Below are positions 1 through 10,330 of a stretch of 64,000 nucleotides of DNA, piece after piece. A model generated the notes under the pieces. It was given only the letters and a program-made list of their open reading frames with translations. It was not told the DNA's origin and ran no database searches. Each line of letters begins with the position of its first letter. The first letter of the stretch is position 1. The DNA lies in the NCBI GenBank assembly GCA_019614645.1, contig JABWDB010000049.1:2221403-2285402 (forward strand). The letters run 5' to 3'. Position numbers and translations under genes: made by a program. The stretch comes from Stratiolaelaps scimitus (lineage: Eukaryota; Arthropoda; Arachnida; Mesostigmata; Laelapidae).

Positions 1-59
1 AAGTCACAGGGTCGAAGAGTGCTTATATTCACGTTGATCAATGTGAATGATTTATACCT

Positions 60-420
60 GGCTTGGTACGAGGTTAAGTTGCGACAAAAGCACCTATTTG
101 CTATTTTCATTGTTCCGAGACAGACCCACCGTTGATTGCTGGAACTCACTTACATCGTCAAGGCCTATTGACGCATGTATTTGAAGTGAATGACTATATA
201 GAATACAAGTTAATACAGGTCCAATGCCCAGGGGAACATTGGATATACCACCAACCAACTCGCCCATCAATGGGAGAGGCAGACACTGGGATATAGCGGG
301 CGAATGAGTGTCAGGAGATTTTAGCCCATGCAGAAAATAGTTCCTGAGGCAGCTGTAATTGAGGAGTATTGCGACCAATGGTTGTCAAGCGTTGCTAAAG
401 GTTTATCAGATGCTCGTAGA
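60..420 (-). repeat. Flank block F, copy 1
   Basis: A block of about 350 bp that recurs at 14,280-14,645, 16,300-16,625, 19,065-19,475, 26,250-26,645, 27,960-28,315 and 29,830-30,270, always near a Met or Val-CAC gene. An open frame of 72-94 codons persists in each copy but opens with TTG, so coding is not supported. The rest of 1-778 is flank of the downstream Val gene and holds nothing else recognisable. Confidence 0.8.
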
Positions 421-778
421 ATACAAACCTAATAATAATAAAAGCGGCATATTACTAATTACCTATGAAAAAGGTAAAGACGTTTTACGCATTACAGTTA
501 TATTTCATTTAATGATGACGCTCTAACGTTAATGGGAAACTATAAGGGTAGAACACGCATCAGAATGATGAACGAGCGATTGATGTTGCCAAATCAGAAT
601 CGAATTGTTTTGTTAGTCTATTACATCTCTAACAGCTGCTAACATTTGATGTGACATCGACATGACCTCTCATTCGTTCCAACGAAGACGCAGGTTGCAT
701 CGCAGCTCAAATCGCTTCATGTGGTGGACTAGCGATGCGAAAGTTCTATGGAAGAACTAATGTAATTAGGAAAACAAC

Positions 779-851
779 TGTTTCCGCCCGGGATCGAACC
801 GGGGACCTTGCGCGTGTGAGGCGCACGTGATAACCACTACACCACGGAAAC
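779..851 (-). tRNA. tRNA-Val(CAC), copy 1
   Basis: A 73-nt cloverleaf with acceptor GTTTCCG paired to CGGAAAC, discriminator A, anticodon CAC in loop CTCACAC, an A box around GTGTAGTGGTTATC and B box GGTTCGATCCC. There is no intron and no encoded CCA. A TTTT run about 5 nt past the 3' end is a Pol III terminator. The gene charges valine and reads GUG codons. It is mirrored by the copy at 13,868. Confidence 0.97.
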
Positions 852-962
852 GACATTAGTATTTTCAGCTTATTCTTGATGTCTACGTTGTCTAAATAGG
901 TAGACACGCTGTCCCCAACAACTTCTCAAATTACTGTATCTTTAAAGTCGCACAACTAATTT

Positions 963-1060
963 CGCAAAGGTGGCCCCGACAGGTACTCATAGTAATACCT
1001 AAAACGTTAAGAGCTGAGGCCTGTCACATAGGGGAACAGCTGAGGGTCAGCTCGAAAAAC
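963..1060 (+). repeat. S1 short retroposon copy
   Basis: An S1 family member running from GGTGGCCCCGACAGG to a terminal hairpin AGCTGA-GGG-TCAGCT followed by CGAAAAA. Possible 7-nt flanking repeats TAATTTC lie on each side. It is mirrored at 19,907-19,996 and matches the TSD-flanked copy at 36,439-36,575. Confidence 0.7.
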
Positions 1061-1174
1061 AGTAATAATTAATTTCCAGCTGAAAGTCAGCTCAAAATAA
1101 AAGCAATTATTTCGTGTCTATGAGGCAGCCTTTTATGTGAACTTCGCTAATGTAAAACATTATCTCTCAGTTGC

Positions 1175-1360
1175 TCCAAATATCACATTCCCTATACCAA
1201 GTAACCCCCTACCTTAAATTGTTGTCCTATTTAGGATGGCCAAATAGGACACGAACACTTCGTCCTGGCGAATCACGTAAATTGTGGGGCATCATCCGAC
1301 ACCTTATCCCACCCGGTTTCACTCAGACCTCAGATGGTGCTCATAGACCCTTTTGATCAA
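1175..1360 (+). repeat. Dispersed repeat D1, copy 1
   Basis: About 180 bp beginning near ATCACATTCCCTATACCAAG and ending in CCCGGTTTCACTCAG. It recurs at 17,218-17,395 on the same strand and at 19,532-19,700 reversed. It has no open frame shared among copies and no recognised function. Confidence 0.7.
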
Positions 1361-1430
1361 CGTGAATGTTAGTACTCTCCTGTAATTTTTGCGCACTGCT
1401 ACTAGCCAACTCTAGGGGATCTCCAGTCAC

Positions 1431-1503
1431 GCCTCGATAGCGCAGTAGACAGCGCGTCAGTCTCATAATCTGAAGGTCGTGAGTTCGATCCTCACTTGGG
1501 GCA
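1431..1503 (+). tRNA. tRNA-Met(CAT) elongator, copy 1, variant D-loop
   Basis: A 73-nt elongator methionine tRNA: acceptor GCCTCGA, anticodon CAT in loop CTCATAA, B box GTTCGATCCTC and discriminator A, followed by ATTGTTTT as terminator. It differs from the other copies by G to A in the D-loop (AGTAGAC for AGTAGGC), at the position expected to be G19. G19 normally pairs with C56 in the elbow, so this copy may fold poorly. Confidence 0.88.
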
Positions 1504-1847
1504 TTGTTTTGTTTAGTACATCATCGCCCTGTACTTCAATGAAAATTACGCAACAAGATTTTTCAAGCCATCAAACGCAATGTTAGGATATTTAAATATG
1601 CGCGCAGTATGATGCCGTCATTAGCTCACTGATGACATGCATGTGTGTACTAGCGATGCTACATTCTGGCAAGACTTCTCCCAAAGGCTGTTCGTCTGAA
1701 TGCATTCGGGATTGCTATGTAGTCATACTTTTCCAACAATTGGCATTTAGAGGCGCACAATATACCATTAGTAGCTCGACATAAAAGCAATAATCTCGTG
1801 TCTATAAGGCAGGCTTTCGTGTGAGCTTAGCTAACCTAAAACATTCA

Positions 1848-1920
1848 TGGTTCCAGCCGGGATCGAACCGGCGACCTTTTGCGTGTAAAGCAAACGTGAT
1901 AACCACTACACTATGGAACC
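1848..1920 (-). tRNA. tRNA-Val(TAC), copy 1
   Basis: A 73-nt cloverleaf with acceptor GGTTCCA paired to TGGAACC, anticodon TAC in loop TTTACAC, B box GGTTCGATCCC and discriminator A. It reads GUA and, with wobble, other valine codons. A TTTT run lies about 7 nt downstream at 1,838-1,841. It is mirrored by the copy at 13,029. Confidence 0.97.
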
Positions 1921-2955
1921 TGATTTATACATCACTAACAATCGGAAAACATTTTTTTATTTCTTTTTGGAATTTAGTGAAAATCAACTTCGTACCGAAG
2001 ATGGGGGTAACTCAGTGCCGAATGAGATCAGTTTGAAGCTTGACAAGTCCATCGAAATTTAGAATTCTGGCAGACCTGAATTTACTTAAAAAAATCAAAA
2101 TGAAACCTCTTTAGAGTCAACTAATTCGATTTTGCCAAGTTGATAAGACCCAAACTCCATAGTTCAATTGTTGTCTGATTCTCTCCAACTTAGTTACAGG
2201 ACCATGGACTTTATGTTGATTTTACAGCCGATTGAAATATTCATAAAAACAATATTTTTCCTGCTATTAGATGTTGCCATAGTTGTTTTATTTTCAACTA
2301 GTTAAATAAAATGTAAATATAATTATAGAAGCAGTTGGAGGGTATCAGGCCGAGGTCGTCGTGGTCCCGAGGGAGGAGAAGGCACAGGATTATTTCTTAA
2401 TATCATGTAGTAGAATGAGAGTGCAATACTCCTCAATAACAGTTAGTTCAGGAACTATTTTCTGCATGAGCCACAATCCCTTAACATACACTCGCCCACC
2501 ACAGACGGATCCCCGTGTCTGCCTCTCTTATTGATGGTCAAGTTGTTTGGCGGTGTATTGAATGTTCCTCTGGACATTAAGCTTATATTACCTGTACTCT
2601 TTCTAATCATTCACTTAAAATACGTTTATAGGGCTTCACGATGCGGGTGAGCAGGCAACGGTGACTCTGCCTTGGAACAATGAAAATAGCAGATAGGCGG
2701 TTTTGTCGCAATCTAAAAAGCAATACCGTGGACATTAAATGTTGAGTTATTTGAAGTTCCTTTGCTGAATAATGACAAACGTCGTTTTTATCATCGATGT
2801 AACCCTCGTGGTAGATAATTAGATACAAGTATCTATTTGAATACAACTTCCCATAAAGTGATCTCAGAAAGTGTCGAACTTTCGTTGCCTCCTATGCATA
2901 TGTCACTTATTTAATTGCTCCTCACTGCACCAAGGCCAATGAGCAGCCAATGGAC
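1921..2955. other. Gene-free spacer, mirrored at 11,503-13,028
   Basis: No gene is recognised in this kilobase. Its reverse complement lies at about 11,960-12,900, including a shared 79-codon frame at 2,607-2,846 whose opening ATG lies beside the V2-type flank. The conservation is at DNA level and is expected from the inverted duplication. A T-rich flank typical of Val-TAC genes occupies 1,925-2,100. Confidence 0.6.
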
Positions 2956-3028
2956 GCCTCGATAGCGCAGTAGGCAGCGCGTCAGTCTCATAATCTGAAG
3001 GTCGTGAGTTCGATCCTCACTTGGGGCA
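2956..3028 (+). tRNA. tRNA-Met(CAT), copy 2
   Basis: Standard elongator Met body with the common AGTAGGC D-loop and anticodon CAT. Terminator TTTT at 3,032-3,035. Mirrored by the copy at 11,430. The following 300 bp resembles the downstream flank of the Met gene at 16,707 and holds no gene. Confidence 0.97.
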
Positions 3029-3338
3029 TTGTTTTATTTAGTATTTCATCACTCTGTATATATGACAATTACGCAACAAGATTTCTCAAGCCATCAAACG
3101 TAAAAAGGGTGTCTCAATATGTGCGCAGTACGACACGTGAATGTACCTATATACTAACGAATCTTACCACACATCAGCATATCAACGTTATGAAAACCTA
3201 TGCGCAAGTGCCTCTTCATTGCTGCCTCGATATGCTCTAGATAATAAAAAGGGATCAGATATTGCCTGACACCGATCGGCTTGAGCTCCACAAGTCCGTT
3301 ATCGCATTACCCTGCAGCAAAATCCTGCATTTAGTAGC

Positions 3339-3347
<9 letters not shown>

Positions 3348-3369
<22 letters not shown>

Positions 3370-4344
3370 GCTTTATTTCAAAGGTTAGGTTTAACAATAT
3401 CTGAGTTAGCCGCTATGTGTTTGCCAAGAAGAGGTCATATGTTTGAAAAAGCTACCCATCACGTAGGGCTCGAGACACTCTCCAAGGAAATAAGTCATTT
3501 ACACATTGTTTCTTAGCTATGAATTTAGGTAAGACATTTATACCAGCTCTGGTAGCCGTCACAGTCACATCAAACATTGCACTCATTAGCATGGGAAGAT
3601 GTTTACCAATACAAATATATGTGCGCTTATCTATATTGTCAAATTTAGCCAATATTGGCATTATATTCACTTCCTCCCTCGTACATTGACATTTAAAAGC
3701 GACGCGTTTCACGAATTTATCCCCCACTTTTTGCAGCCTCTCTTTGTCCAGTTTTAATCCTGGGTACCATACTGGCGCTGCATACGTCATAATGGGTTCA
3801 ACATAAATCTTAAAAAGTTTAACAAATAGGGCCGGGTCGTTCACTACGAAAGAACGTAATATCCAGTTCGCACGGCGCGTTGCACGAAGCACAACATCCG
3901 TAACATGATCAGTATATTTCAATGTGGTTGAGGTAATTACTCCTAAGTCGCGCATTGTTTCTGCAGAGCGCAGAGGATGTCCACCAATTCTATACACATG
4001 TTTGGGATTTCCGTGACCAAAGTGTAGTACTGCACATTTTTCAATTGATAGTTTTAGATCAAGGCCCAAGGTCCATTCCAGGAACTGATCTAGGGCATTT
4101 TGAAGTTGTGCCCTCTCATGGTCCGTGTCAACTTTAGAATAAATTTTTACGTCATCTGCATATATCTTAACGGATATGGATTGCGGTAATATATACATTA
4201 TGGAATTTATGTACATTATATACATCAGAGGACCTAGTATCGTTCCCTGAGGACAGCCGGACGTCACTCGCGCAGTATTGGAGTATTTGCTGTTCACCCG
4301 CACCCTGAAGGTCCTATCACGAAGGAAGTCTTTCAACACTTTTC
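3348..4344 (-). mobile_element. 5'-truncated CR1/jockey-like LINE
   Basis: A retroposed copy on the minus strand. Its 3' end reads AATAAAGCG followed by a (TTA)n tail, seen on the plus strand as (TAA)8 at 3,345-3,368. The 6-bp direct repeat ACATAA at 3,342-3,347 and 4,345-4,350 fits a target-site duplication. The uninterrupted site GACATAAAAGCAATAATC exists at about 1,778-1,796, which supports a clean insertion into tRNA-flank DNA. Confidence 0.85.
3452..4339 (-). pseudogene. Reverse transcriptase, C-terminal part of LINE pol
   Basis: An open frame of 295 codons that begins inside the RT domain because the element is 5'-truncated; its nominal start is TTG and should not be taken as a real start. 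Visible RT landmarks are CPQGTILGP (residues about 29-37), the catalytic YADD box (about 60-63), then EKCAVLHFG and DLGVITS, followed by a thumb and connection region ending at a natural stop. This half would finish target-primed reverse transcription in the intact protein. The endonuclease, ORF1 and N-terminal RT motifs are missing, so the copy is dead on its own. The RT style is CR1/jockey-like, unlike the GC-rich RLE LINE elsewhere in the window. The uninterrupted frame suggests a fairly recent insertion. Confidence 0.85.
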
Positions 4345-4412
4345 ACATAAAAGCAATAATCTCATGTCTAAAAGGCAGGCTTTCGTGTGAGCCTCGCTAA
4401 CCTAAAACAAAA

Positions 4413-4477
4413 GCCGGGATCGAACCGGCGACCTTTTGCGTGTAAAGCAAACGTGATAACCACTACAGTATGGAGCC
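4413..4477 (-). pseudogene. tRNA-Val(TAC) pseudogene, 3' acceptor lost
   Basis: The body matches Val-TAC from the 5' end through the T-arm. The 3' acceptor strand is replaced by unrelated AAAA, and the 5' part carries substitutions (GGCTCCATACTG for GGTTCCATAGTG). Without a 3' acceptor strand it cannot be charged. Confidence 0.85.
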
Positions 4478-4514
4478 TGATTTATACATCACTAACAATC
4501 GAAAAAGAAACAGT

Positions 4515-4587
4515 TGTTTCCGCCCGGGATCGAACCGGGGACCTTGCGCGTGTGAGGCGCACGTGATAACCACTACACCACGGAAAC
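4515..4587 (-). tRNA. tRNA-Val(CAC), copy 2
   Basis: Same 73-nt body as copy 1. A T-rich terminator (TTTCTTTTT on the gene strand) lies about 5-13 nt downstream. It starts only 37 nt after the broken Val-TAC at 4,413-4,477, on the same strand. The pair with the Val gene at 4,867 is duplicated in direct orientation at 32,349-32,777. Confidence 0.97.
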
Positions 4588-4866
4588 GACAATGGTCCTT
4601 TCGGGTTGTTCTACATTGTATTAATGAGTAGACACGCTGTCCCCAACTACTTCTCAAATTATTGTATAGTTAAAGACGCACAATTAAGTTCGCAAATAGC
4701 TTTGATTTCCTCAAAAATCAACAAATTTGGCCCCGACAGGTTCTCATTGTAATACAGAAAGGTAAAGGGCCTGTGATATGGTGGAACAGCTGAAAGTCAG
4801 CTCAAAATAAAAGCAATGATTCCGTGTCGATGAGGCAACCTTTCGTTAACCTAAAATATTATCTCA

Positions 4867-4939
4867 TGGTTCCAGCCGGGATCGAACCGGCGACCTTTTG
4901 CGTGTAAAGCAAACGTGATAACCACTACACTATGGAACC
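4867..4939 (-). tRNA. tRNA-Val(TAC), copy 2
   Basis: Intact Val-TAC body. Terminator TTTT about 10 nt downstream at 4,853-4,856. The spacer to copy 2 of Val-CAC (4,588-4,866) holds a diverged S1-like hairpin AGCTGA-AAG-TCAGCT. Confidence 0.97.
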
Positions 4940-5740
4940 TGCTATTTACTTAAAGAAAAATTGAAAAACAATTATTTTATTTATTTTTGGAATCTAATGA
5001 ATTATAATAGTTATTCTACTTACTCCCATGTTCGAGTCGAAGACGAGTGACATTTCGATCGCAATTGCTATTATTATGTTTAATTGCTTGAACTTCATGA
5101 TATCAATTGATCGAACACCATAATTTTGTATCGCAACTACCCATTATTATACAACATGGAATTTTAGAACACTTAAATTTAATTAAAAAAATCAAAATGA
5201 AATCTCTTTGGAGGCGATTGATTGGATTTTGCCAAGCCGATAAGAAGCAAACTCCACAGTTCAATTGTTGTCTGATTCTCTAGAAATTAGTTACAGGAAC
5301 ATGGGCTCTATGTTGATTTCATATCGGACAGAAATATTCATAACAATATTTTGATTAGTTGTTAATATTATGTAGTAGAACAAGATTACGCTTGTTACTT
5401 TTCAGTATAGCAAGCTCTGCTGTCGGCCTTAAAACTAAACTATTTAATCGATTTGAAAAAATTAAAGTGTTTCCACACCAAAATCAAAAATACCAAGCGA
5501 ATCGTCTAACACCCACTCTCCGGCTCGTTTGTGAGTCTATACTAAGAAAGTTAAGTCGCTAGTCTTTAAATTCTAGCTCCGACAACAGAAGCCCAAACTC
5601 GTCTCACTAGACAAATGCGGACGAACCTAAACGCTCCAAAAAGGAAACCGAGCATTCGCTTGGTTTAAGGGTTCGTGCATCTGAAGTGCTTATTTGTGAC
5701 GCATACTGTAAGATTCGATTTTGAGCAATTTTGAGTAGTT
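4940..5740. repeat. Direct repeat with 32,778-33,640
   Basis: This spacer reappears on the same strand about 27.8 kb downstream, together with the two Val genes before it. An open frame at 5,359-5,562 has a longer relative at 33,289-33,615 (shared words such as VFPHQNQ and RLVCESILR), but the frames differ in length and no family is recognised. At the second site a 159-bp LINE tail has been inserted. Confidence 0.75.
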
Positions 5741-5759
5741 TATTATTCAAACTAAATAG

Positions 5760-6260
5760 TCAAGCGGGAAACATCTTCTGTTTAGAATTCTCAGACATCT
5801 ATTGCTCGTCAGCCTAAGACCGCACACGAAAAATCACAAGAATCGTTATTAGGGTTTTGAGGATCGTTAGCACGTGCATTTAGTTTATTCACGCATAGTA
5901 TAGATATAATAGATTCCATATGAATCGTAGTTCATCCTACGTTCACACAACTTGTGTAGTGTAAGTCAAAGCATACGTTTAGCATAGGTTTCGTTCTTTA
6001 ATAATAGGTCAGATAATTACGCTGATTAAAATAATCATTTCGTCGGCCGAGAATACTGCGCGGGTCACGCACGGGACAGGCAAGTATTCCACCACTGAAC
6101 GACTGACGAAAACAACAATCTGGGAACTAATACATGATAGTTCACGTTGTAGTTATTTATAGACTATCTGGCTTATTAAAAAAGAACAAAACTATGCTAA
6201 ATGTATGCCTTGACTTACACCACACAAATTGTGTGAACGCATAATTCACTACCATTTATA
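5760..6260. repeat. Inverted repeat with 9,540-10,030, left arm
   Basis: Reverse-complement match to 9,540-10,030, including the AAATCACAAGAATCGTTATTA block and the CACACAACTTGTG palindrome. Both arms contain a degenerate Gly-like tRNA. A shorter relative without the tRNA is at 33,640-34,130. Flank words are shared with the tRNA-Gly units at 41-64 kb, so this is an older outlier of the Gly repeat. Confidence 0.75.
6039..6109 (-). pseudogene. tRNA-Gly-like pseudogene, GTC anticodon triplet
   Basis: Aligns over 71 nt with the Gly-GCC genes. The first acceptor pair is T-A instead of G-C, and the anticodon loop reads CTGTCCC, giving GTC (aspartate) where glycine genes have GCC. The T-arm is broken (the B box TTCGATTCC is lost) and the acceptor has one mismatch. 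It is very unlikely to be expressed. Confidence 0.75.
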
Positions 6261-6374
6261 TGGACTGAACCATTTAGATGGACAACCATAAATATTGACT
6301 GAAAGTCAGCCCGAAAACCTTATATGGAATATTATATCTATACTAAGACTGACTAACCTGAGCAAACCATTGTC

Positions 6375-6447
6375 GTTTCCGTGGTGTAGTGGTTATCACG
6401 TGCGCCTCACACGCGCAAGGTCCCCGGTTCGATCCCGGGCGGAAACA
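6375..6447 (+). tRNA. tRNA-Val(CAC), copy 3
   Basis: Intact body. Terminator TTTT at 6,452-6,455. A short hairpin CTGAAAGTCAG followed by CCCGAAAA sits 60-80 nt upstream at 6,299-6,317. Confidence 0.97.
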
Positions 6448-6566
6448 ACTGTTTTCTTAATTACAATAGTGTTCCCATAGATCTTTCGCATTGCTAGTCC
6501 ACCACATGAAGCGATTTGAGCAGTGACTAAGCCTGCATCTCTGTATGAGAAAACAGAGATGTCGCG

Positions 6567-7240
6567 TTGAAATCAAATATTAGGGTATTTGATTCGAGAA
6601 CTGTCCGCTGCATCGAATGGCGCACAGACCGCACTACGCGACACAATGTGTCCATACTTGGAGTGCGCCCGCGGCAGGGACGTGGCTTCCTTTGGAATAC
6701 TGAGTGGTTTCGATACGATCAGAAAGAGGGACCACTGCAGCAAAAGTGCAAATTCCCCCAAAAATCAACGGAAAATCATCACGTCTTTGTTTCTCCAAGG
6801 ACCTCTCCAGCTGAAATCCATCGACAATTACTGAACGCCTACAGCAGTCTGCCTTATGCCAGCGAACGGGGCGACGTTGGTGCGAGCGATTTAACAGTGA
6901 AAATTTGGACACCGATGACCATAGAGGCGCGGGCAGAAATCAGGCAGCAAGGATTCACAGAATCAAGGCAGCTTCTGAGCAAACTAGAGCTTGGTCCATG
7001 GAGTCTTTGTCGGCTGAAACTGGGATTCCTCAGGTGTCGTGTCATAGAATTATCACCAATATACTGAAGATGAAGAAAATCAATGCAAAATGGGTTCCCC
7101 ATACCCTGAATACTGACCATATGAAAATGCGTGTGGAGTGTTCGAAATCTAATTTGAAGAGTTACGCAACACACGAGTCGCTTAGAACACACGGTATCAC
7201 CAAGGCCCGCATTTCGAACGTCTGCGCGACTTCACCGATG
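6567..7240 (+). pseudogene. Mariner/Tc1-like transposase remnant
   Basis: Frameshifted remains of a mariner-type transposase. Recognisable pieces are PAEIHRQLLNAY near 6,810 (N-terminal helix-turn-helix region) and INAKWVPHTLNTDHMKMRVE near 7,078-7,137, which matches the linker before the first catalytic Asp in mariner proteins. No catalytic D-containing block is left. The piece abuts the GC-rich LINE that follows. A related remnant begins near 40,080. Confidence 0.7.
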
Positions 7241-8967
7241 CTGAGAAGATCGATCAGGGCCGATCGATCCTGGCCGAACTCACGCCTAGGACAGTCCCGC
7301 TCACATTCAGCAGGTCACCTCCCCCTCGGTGTGGCTCGGCTACCGGTCCCAGACTGTCGTCCTCGAGCCTGACCGCCCGTCGATGCGCTTTGACTGGTGC
7401 TGTATAGGCTATATCGCAGCCTGATGTTCTTTTGTCCTGGGCCTACAGCAACTGTGGTAATCCCGGCCACCTTGCCGCGAGTTGCGCCCGCCCATCCCGC
7501 TACGTCAATTGCAAGGGTCCTCATGCAAGGGCCCGGGCTTGGTGGCGCTCCATTGGTGCCAAGCCAGTGCCACCTGTTGCAGGCGTCGCCGCAGCACTGT
7601 GGTCCCTCACTGGACCTCAGCTTCAACCTCAGCTCCAGCTCGCCACAGCCGCCCAAGACGCCACCGGCCCCTCGCGCGTCCAGTTCCCGCATTATGGAGG
7701 CAGATTCACCCAGCGCCCGTAGGCCCGTTTGGTTCCTCAGCCATCTCAATCGTTCGAGTTGCGACAAAAGGCTGCTATGAGCAACGCACGCGCCTTCGGT
7801 ATTGTCCCTAAGGTCACGCGATTCCTGGTCGTGGTGGCCCTCACAGACGTCCTCCAGGGCATACACAACATCCTGGGAGGCGCTCCTGGTGATCCTGCAC
7901 ATGCCAGGCAAAACCACCCGCTTCCTTCGCCACCTTTCACTTCGGAACGCTCTTGGAGTACCGCTTGCATCGAAACCGGCTCCGCAGGCCTCGCGCATCG
8001 CCCACGGACACGGGCCAAGTGGCCACGCGCATGGCATCGCAGAAACTCTCCAAGGGTGACATCTTTGCCGCTACCCGCGTCTACCTCTTTACCTACCCCC
8101 CTGCAGGATCTCTCGATGCCCCCTCCCCTCCTGACTACCGAACGTCCCTCGCTGGTCGACATCAACTGATGAGGTTCTCGCTGCCGTTTCCTTTTCCTCA
8201 AGTTCGCCAGCTCCATTGCCTTCGGCCGCATCTCCTCAGGCATGTGTCCCCAGCGCTCGAAGCCGTCGCCACCGCTCTCTCCAATGCATTCGCTGAGGTG
8301 GTCGACTGTATGTACAGCAAGACAACACCGGAGTTACACTCCATTTTTGGCGCCCGCCTCATCGCCTTCAAGAAGAAGGATTGCTTGACCTAACCCAGTT
8401 AAAGTACGGCCGGCCCTCTGGGACTGAGGCTTCATCCACGTATGCCCAGGCCAGGCCCTGGTCAAGCTCGATTTTCAGAAGTCGTTCAACAACTCACTTG
8501 AACCCCTGAAACCCGCGAAGTGCGGGATCTTCTCCTTGGACGCCCACCCCGACCTTCAGCGCCTGCTCGCAGGGTGCCGCCTCTGACGGGCGAGGCCATC
8601 CAGCCCCTCCTTGACTGCTGCGAATGGCCTGATATTCGATGGACTTCGATGATGCTCGACTGACTGCGGCTCACGAAGGGCTCTTTCTCCTTCGGTCCTC
8701 TCCAAGGCTACCCGCATGCAGCACTTTCTCCGGTCTAGCCCGGCCAGCACCGAGGCTTCGGCCCTCCGCGCCTTTAACGATATGATACTGGACGCTCTTA
8801 CGGCGATCCTAAAGCTCCACCTTCTTCCAGACGGGCATCCGCGCCCTGGTCCCTGTATGGCCTGATATGCTCCACCAGGATCTGTGGGACTCCCTCCTGG
8901 CGCCTGCGCCACACGTCGCTGCCTTCTTCGACCCTGGATCAATTACTTGTAGGGGAAGTGGGGAAGC
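7241..8967 (+). mobile_element. RLE-type LINE copy A (gag-like ORF1 to RT), decayed
   Basis: GC-rich and sharply different from the AT-rich flanks. Reading several frames in order, it shows zinc-knuckle words of an ORF1/gag-like region (NCGNPGHLAASC and YVNCKGPHA, 7,447-7,536), an RT N-terminal word FGARLIAFKKKD near 8,345-8,385, then FSLDAHPDLQRLL (8,530-8,570) and ASTEASALRAFNDMILDAL (8,740-8,800), which align with the other LINE copies. Stops and frameshifts are frequent. This is the only copy showing the upstream zinc-finger part, so it defines the 5' side of the family in this window. The copy lacks the C-terminal endonuclease region and the 3' tail. Confidence 0.75.
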
Positions 8968-8982
8968 GGGGGGGGGGGGGGG
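8968..8982. repeat. Poly(G) tract, 15 nt
   Basis: A run of 15 G directly after the LINE remnant. Shorter C runs (9-13 nt) occur at the same point of the LINE 3' end at about 29,410 and 57,930. Confidence 0.9.
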
Positions 8983-9539
8983 CAATATTTCAGACCAAGC
9001 TGGTTACGATCCCGTGGGTAGCTTTGGCAAGAACTGTATTTTACACTGTCGATTTCAGAGTTGCTCTCGATTCTATACGCTTCTATATGTAGTACTATAG
9101 GCATCATTTAGTTCATTGAACGACTTACAGTTAGCTAGAACGTCTTAGACACCCCTTGTGTGTGTGTGCAGAATCAGTTAAGAATGGTTCATGTATTAAC
9201 GAAATTTGAGTTTTGACTTCAAATAACTGAAAACTCAGAAACTTGACGTGTGCTAGTAGGCATAGTAGACGATGTCATGTTGCCGTGAGAGAGCAATGAG
9301 CTCAACGTTAATGGTGGTCATCACATTCACCCTGTATTATATTTCTGCATGGCCTTGCACACATCCGAGTTTGAAGCCAAATCGTATCTTCGTACGCCTT
9401 CGTGCCCAAATCGTATCTTAAAAATGCATTGACAATATGACATATTGGAGTCTATTGCCCAAGTTCTACTGTTGTTATCAGCATACTACTGTTGTTCTAC
9501 ATGTTACTATGGCTTCGAAAGGTCAATAACGTGCATATG
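8983..9539. other. Spacer without recognised features
   Basis: No gene, known repeat or ORF of note is seen. Base composition returns to AT-rich. Confidence 0.5.
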
Positions 9540-10040
9540 ATAATACTACACACAACCTGTGTGCATAAGCCAAAGCAGATGTTTGGTAGTCCAAAGTATT
9601 ACTCTTTTTTAACAAACCGATATTTTAGTTAACTAGCCTATTAATAACTACAACGTGAACTATTAAGTATTTGTTCCCAAATTGTTGTTTTCGTCGGTGG
9701 TTCTGAGACAGAATACTCGCCTGTCTCGCAGTTGGCCCGCGTGCGATTCCCGACCGACGAAATGATTATTTTGATCAGAGTCATTATCTGACCTATTATC
9801 AAAGAACGAAAACTATGCTAAACGTATGCTTTGACTTATACTACATAAGTTGTGTGAACGTACGATGAACTACGATTCATATGGAATATTATATCTATAC
9901 TATGCGTGAATAAACTAAATGCTCGTGCTAATGATCCTCAAAATCCTAATAACGATCCTTGTGATTTTTCGTGTGCGGTCTTAGGCTGACGAGCAATAGG
10001 TGTCTGAGAATTCTAAACAGGACATGTTTCAAGCTTATTT
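9540..10040. repeat. Inverted repeat with 5,760-6,260, right arm
   Basis: Mirror copy of the Gly-like unit, including a CACACAACCTGTGTG palindrome at about 9,550. It runs directly into the upstream flank of the Val-TAC gene at 10,083. Confidence 0.75.
9691..9761 (+). pseudogene. tRNA-Gly-like pseudogene, GTC anticodon triplet
   Basis: Mirror partner of the pseudogene at 6,039. It shares the T-A first pair and the GTC triplet in loop CTGTCTC. The D-loop (TTCTGAGACAGAA) and anticodon stem are disrupted. The B box reads TGCGATTCC with one change. The two copies share the anticodon change, so it predates their duplication. Confidence 0.75.
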
Positions 10041-10082
10041 CAATTGTTGCTTGTATTTCAATTGTTAGTGTAGTTGAAAGCA

Positions 10083-10155
10083 GGTTCCATAGTGTAGTGG
10101 TTATCACGTTTGCTTTACACGCAAAAGGTCGCCGGTTCGATCCCGGCTGGAACCA
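10083..10155 (+). tRNA. tRNA-Val(TAC), copy 3
   Basis: Intact body. Terminator TTTT at 10,162-10,165. The downstream flank is the usual Val-TAC flank up to GACGAACAG at about 10,330, where a retroposon begins. Confidence 0.97.
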
Positions 10156-10330
10156 CGAGTGTTTTGTAATGGGTTAGCGAGGCTCACACGAAAGCCTGCC
10201 TTATAAACATGAGATTATTGCTTTTATGTTGAGCTACTAATGGTATAATGATCATGATTGTGCATCTTCAAATGCCAATTGTTGGAAAAGTACGACTCCA
10301 TAACAATCCCGAGTGCATTCAGACGAACAG

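Larger units (their letters stand above)
1..3045. repeat. Left arm of inverted duplication P1
   Basis: This segment reappears in reverse complement at about 11,405-14,640. Order is conserved: Val-CAC, Met, Val-TAC, then a gene-free kilobase and a second Met. Mirrored coordinates sum to 14,458-14,949, with drift explained by indels, for example about 100 bp missing near 2,060 and extra S1 and D1 repeats at 963-1,360. The spacer between the arms holds LINE and mariner debris. The centre is near 7.4 kb. Confidence 0.85.

Noticed and set aside
6039..6109. A functional tRNA-Asp(GTC) gene
   Set aside because: The body is clearly tRNA-Gly with broken T-arm and no B box; only the triplet matches Asp.
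7315..8243. Long overlapping frames on both strands at 7.3-8.2 kb as host genes
   Set aside because: High GC content keeps several frames open. Zinc-knuckle and RT words identify the plus strand as decayed LINE.
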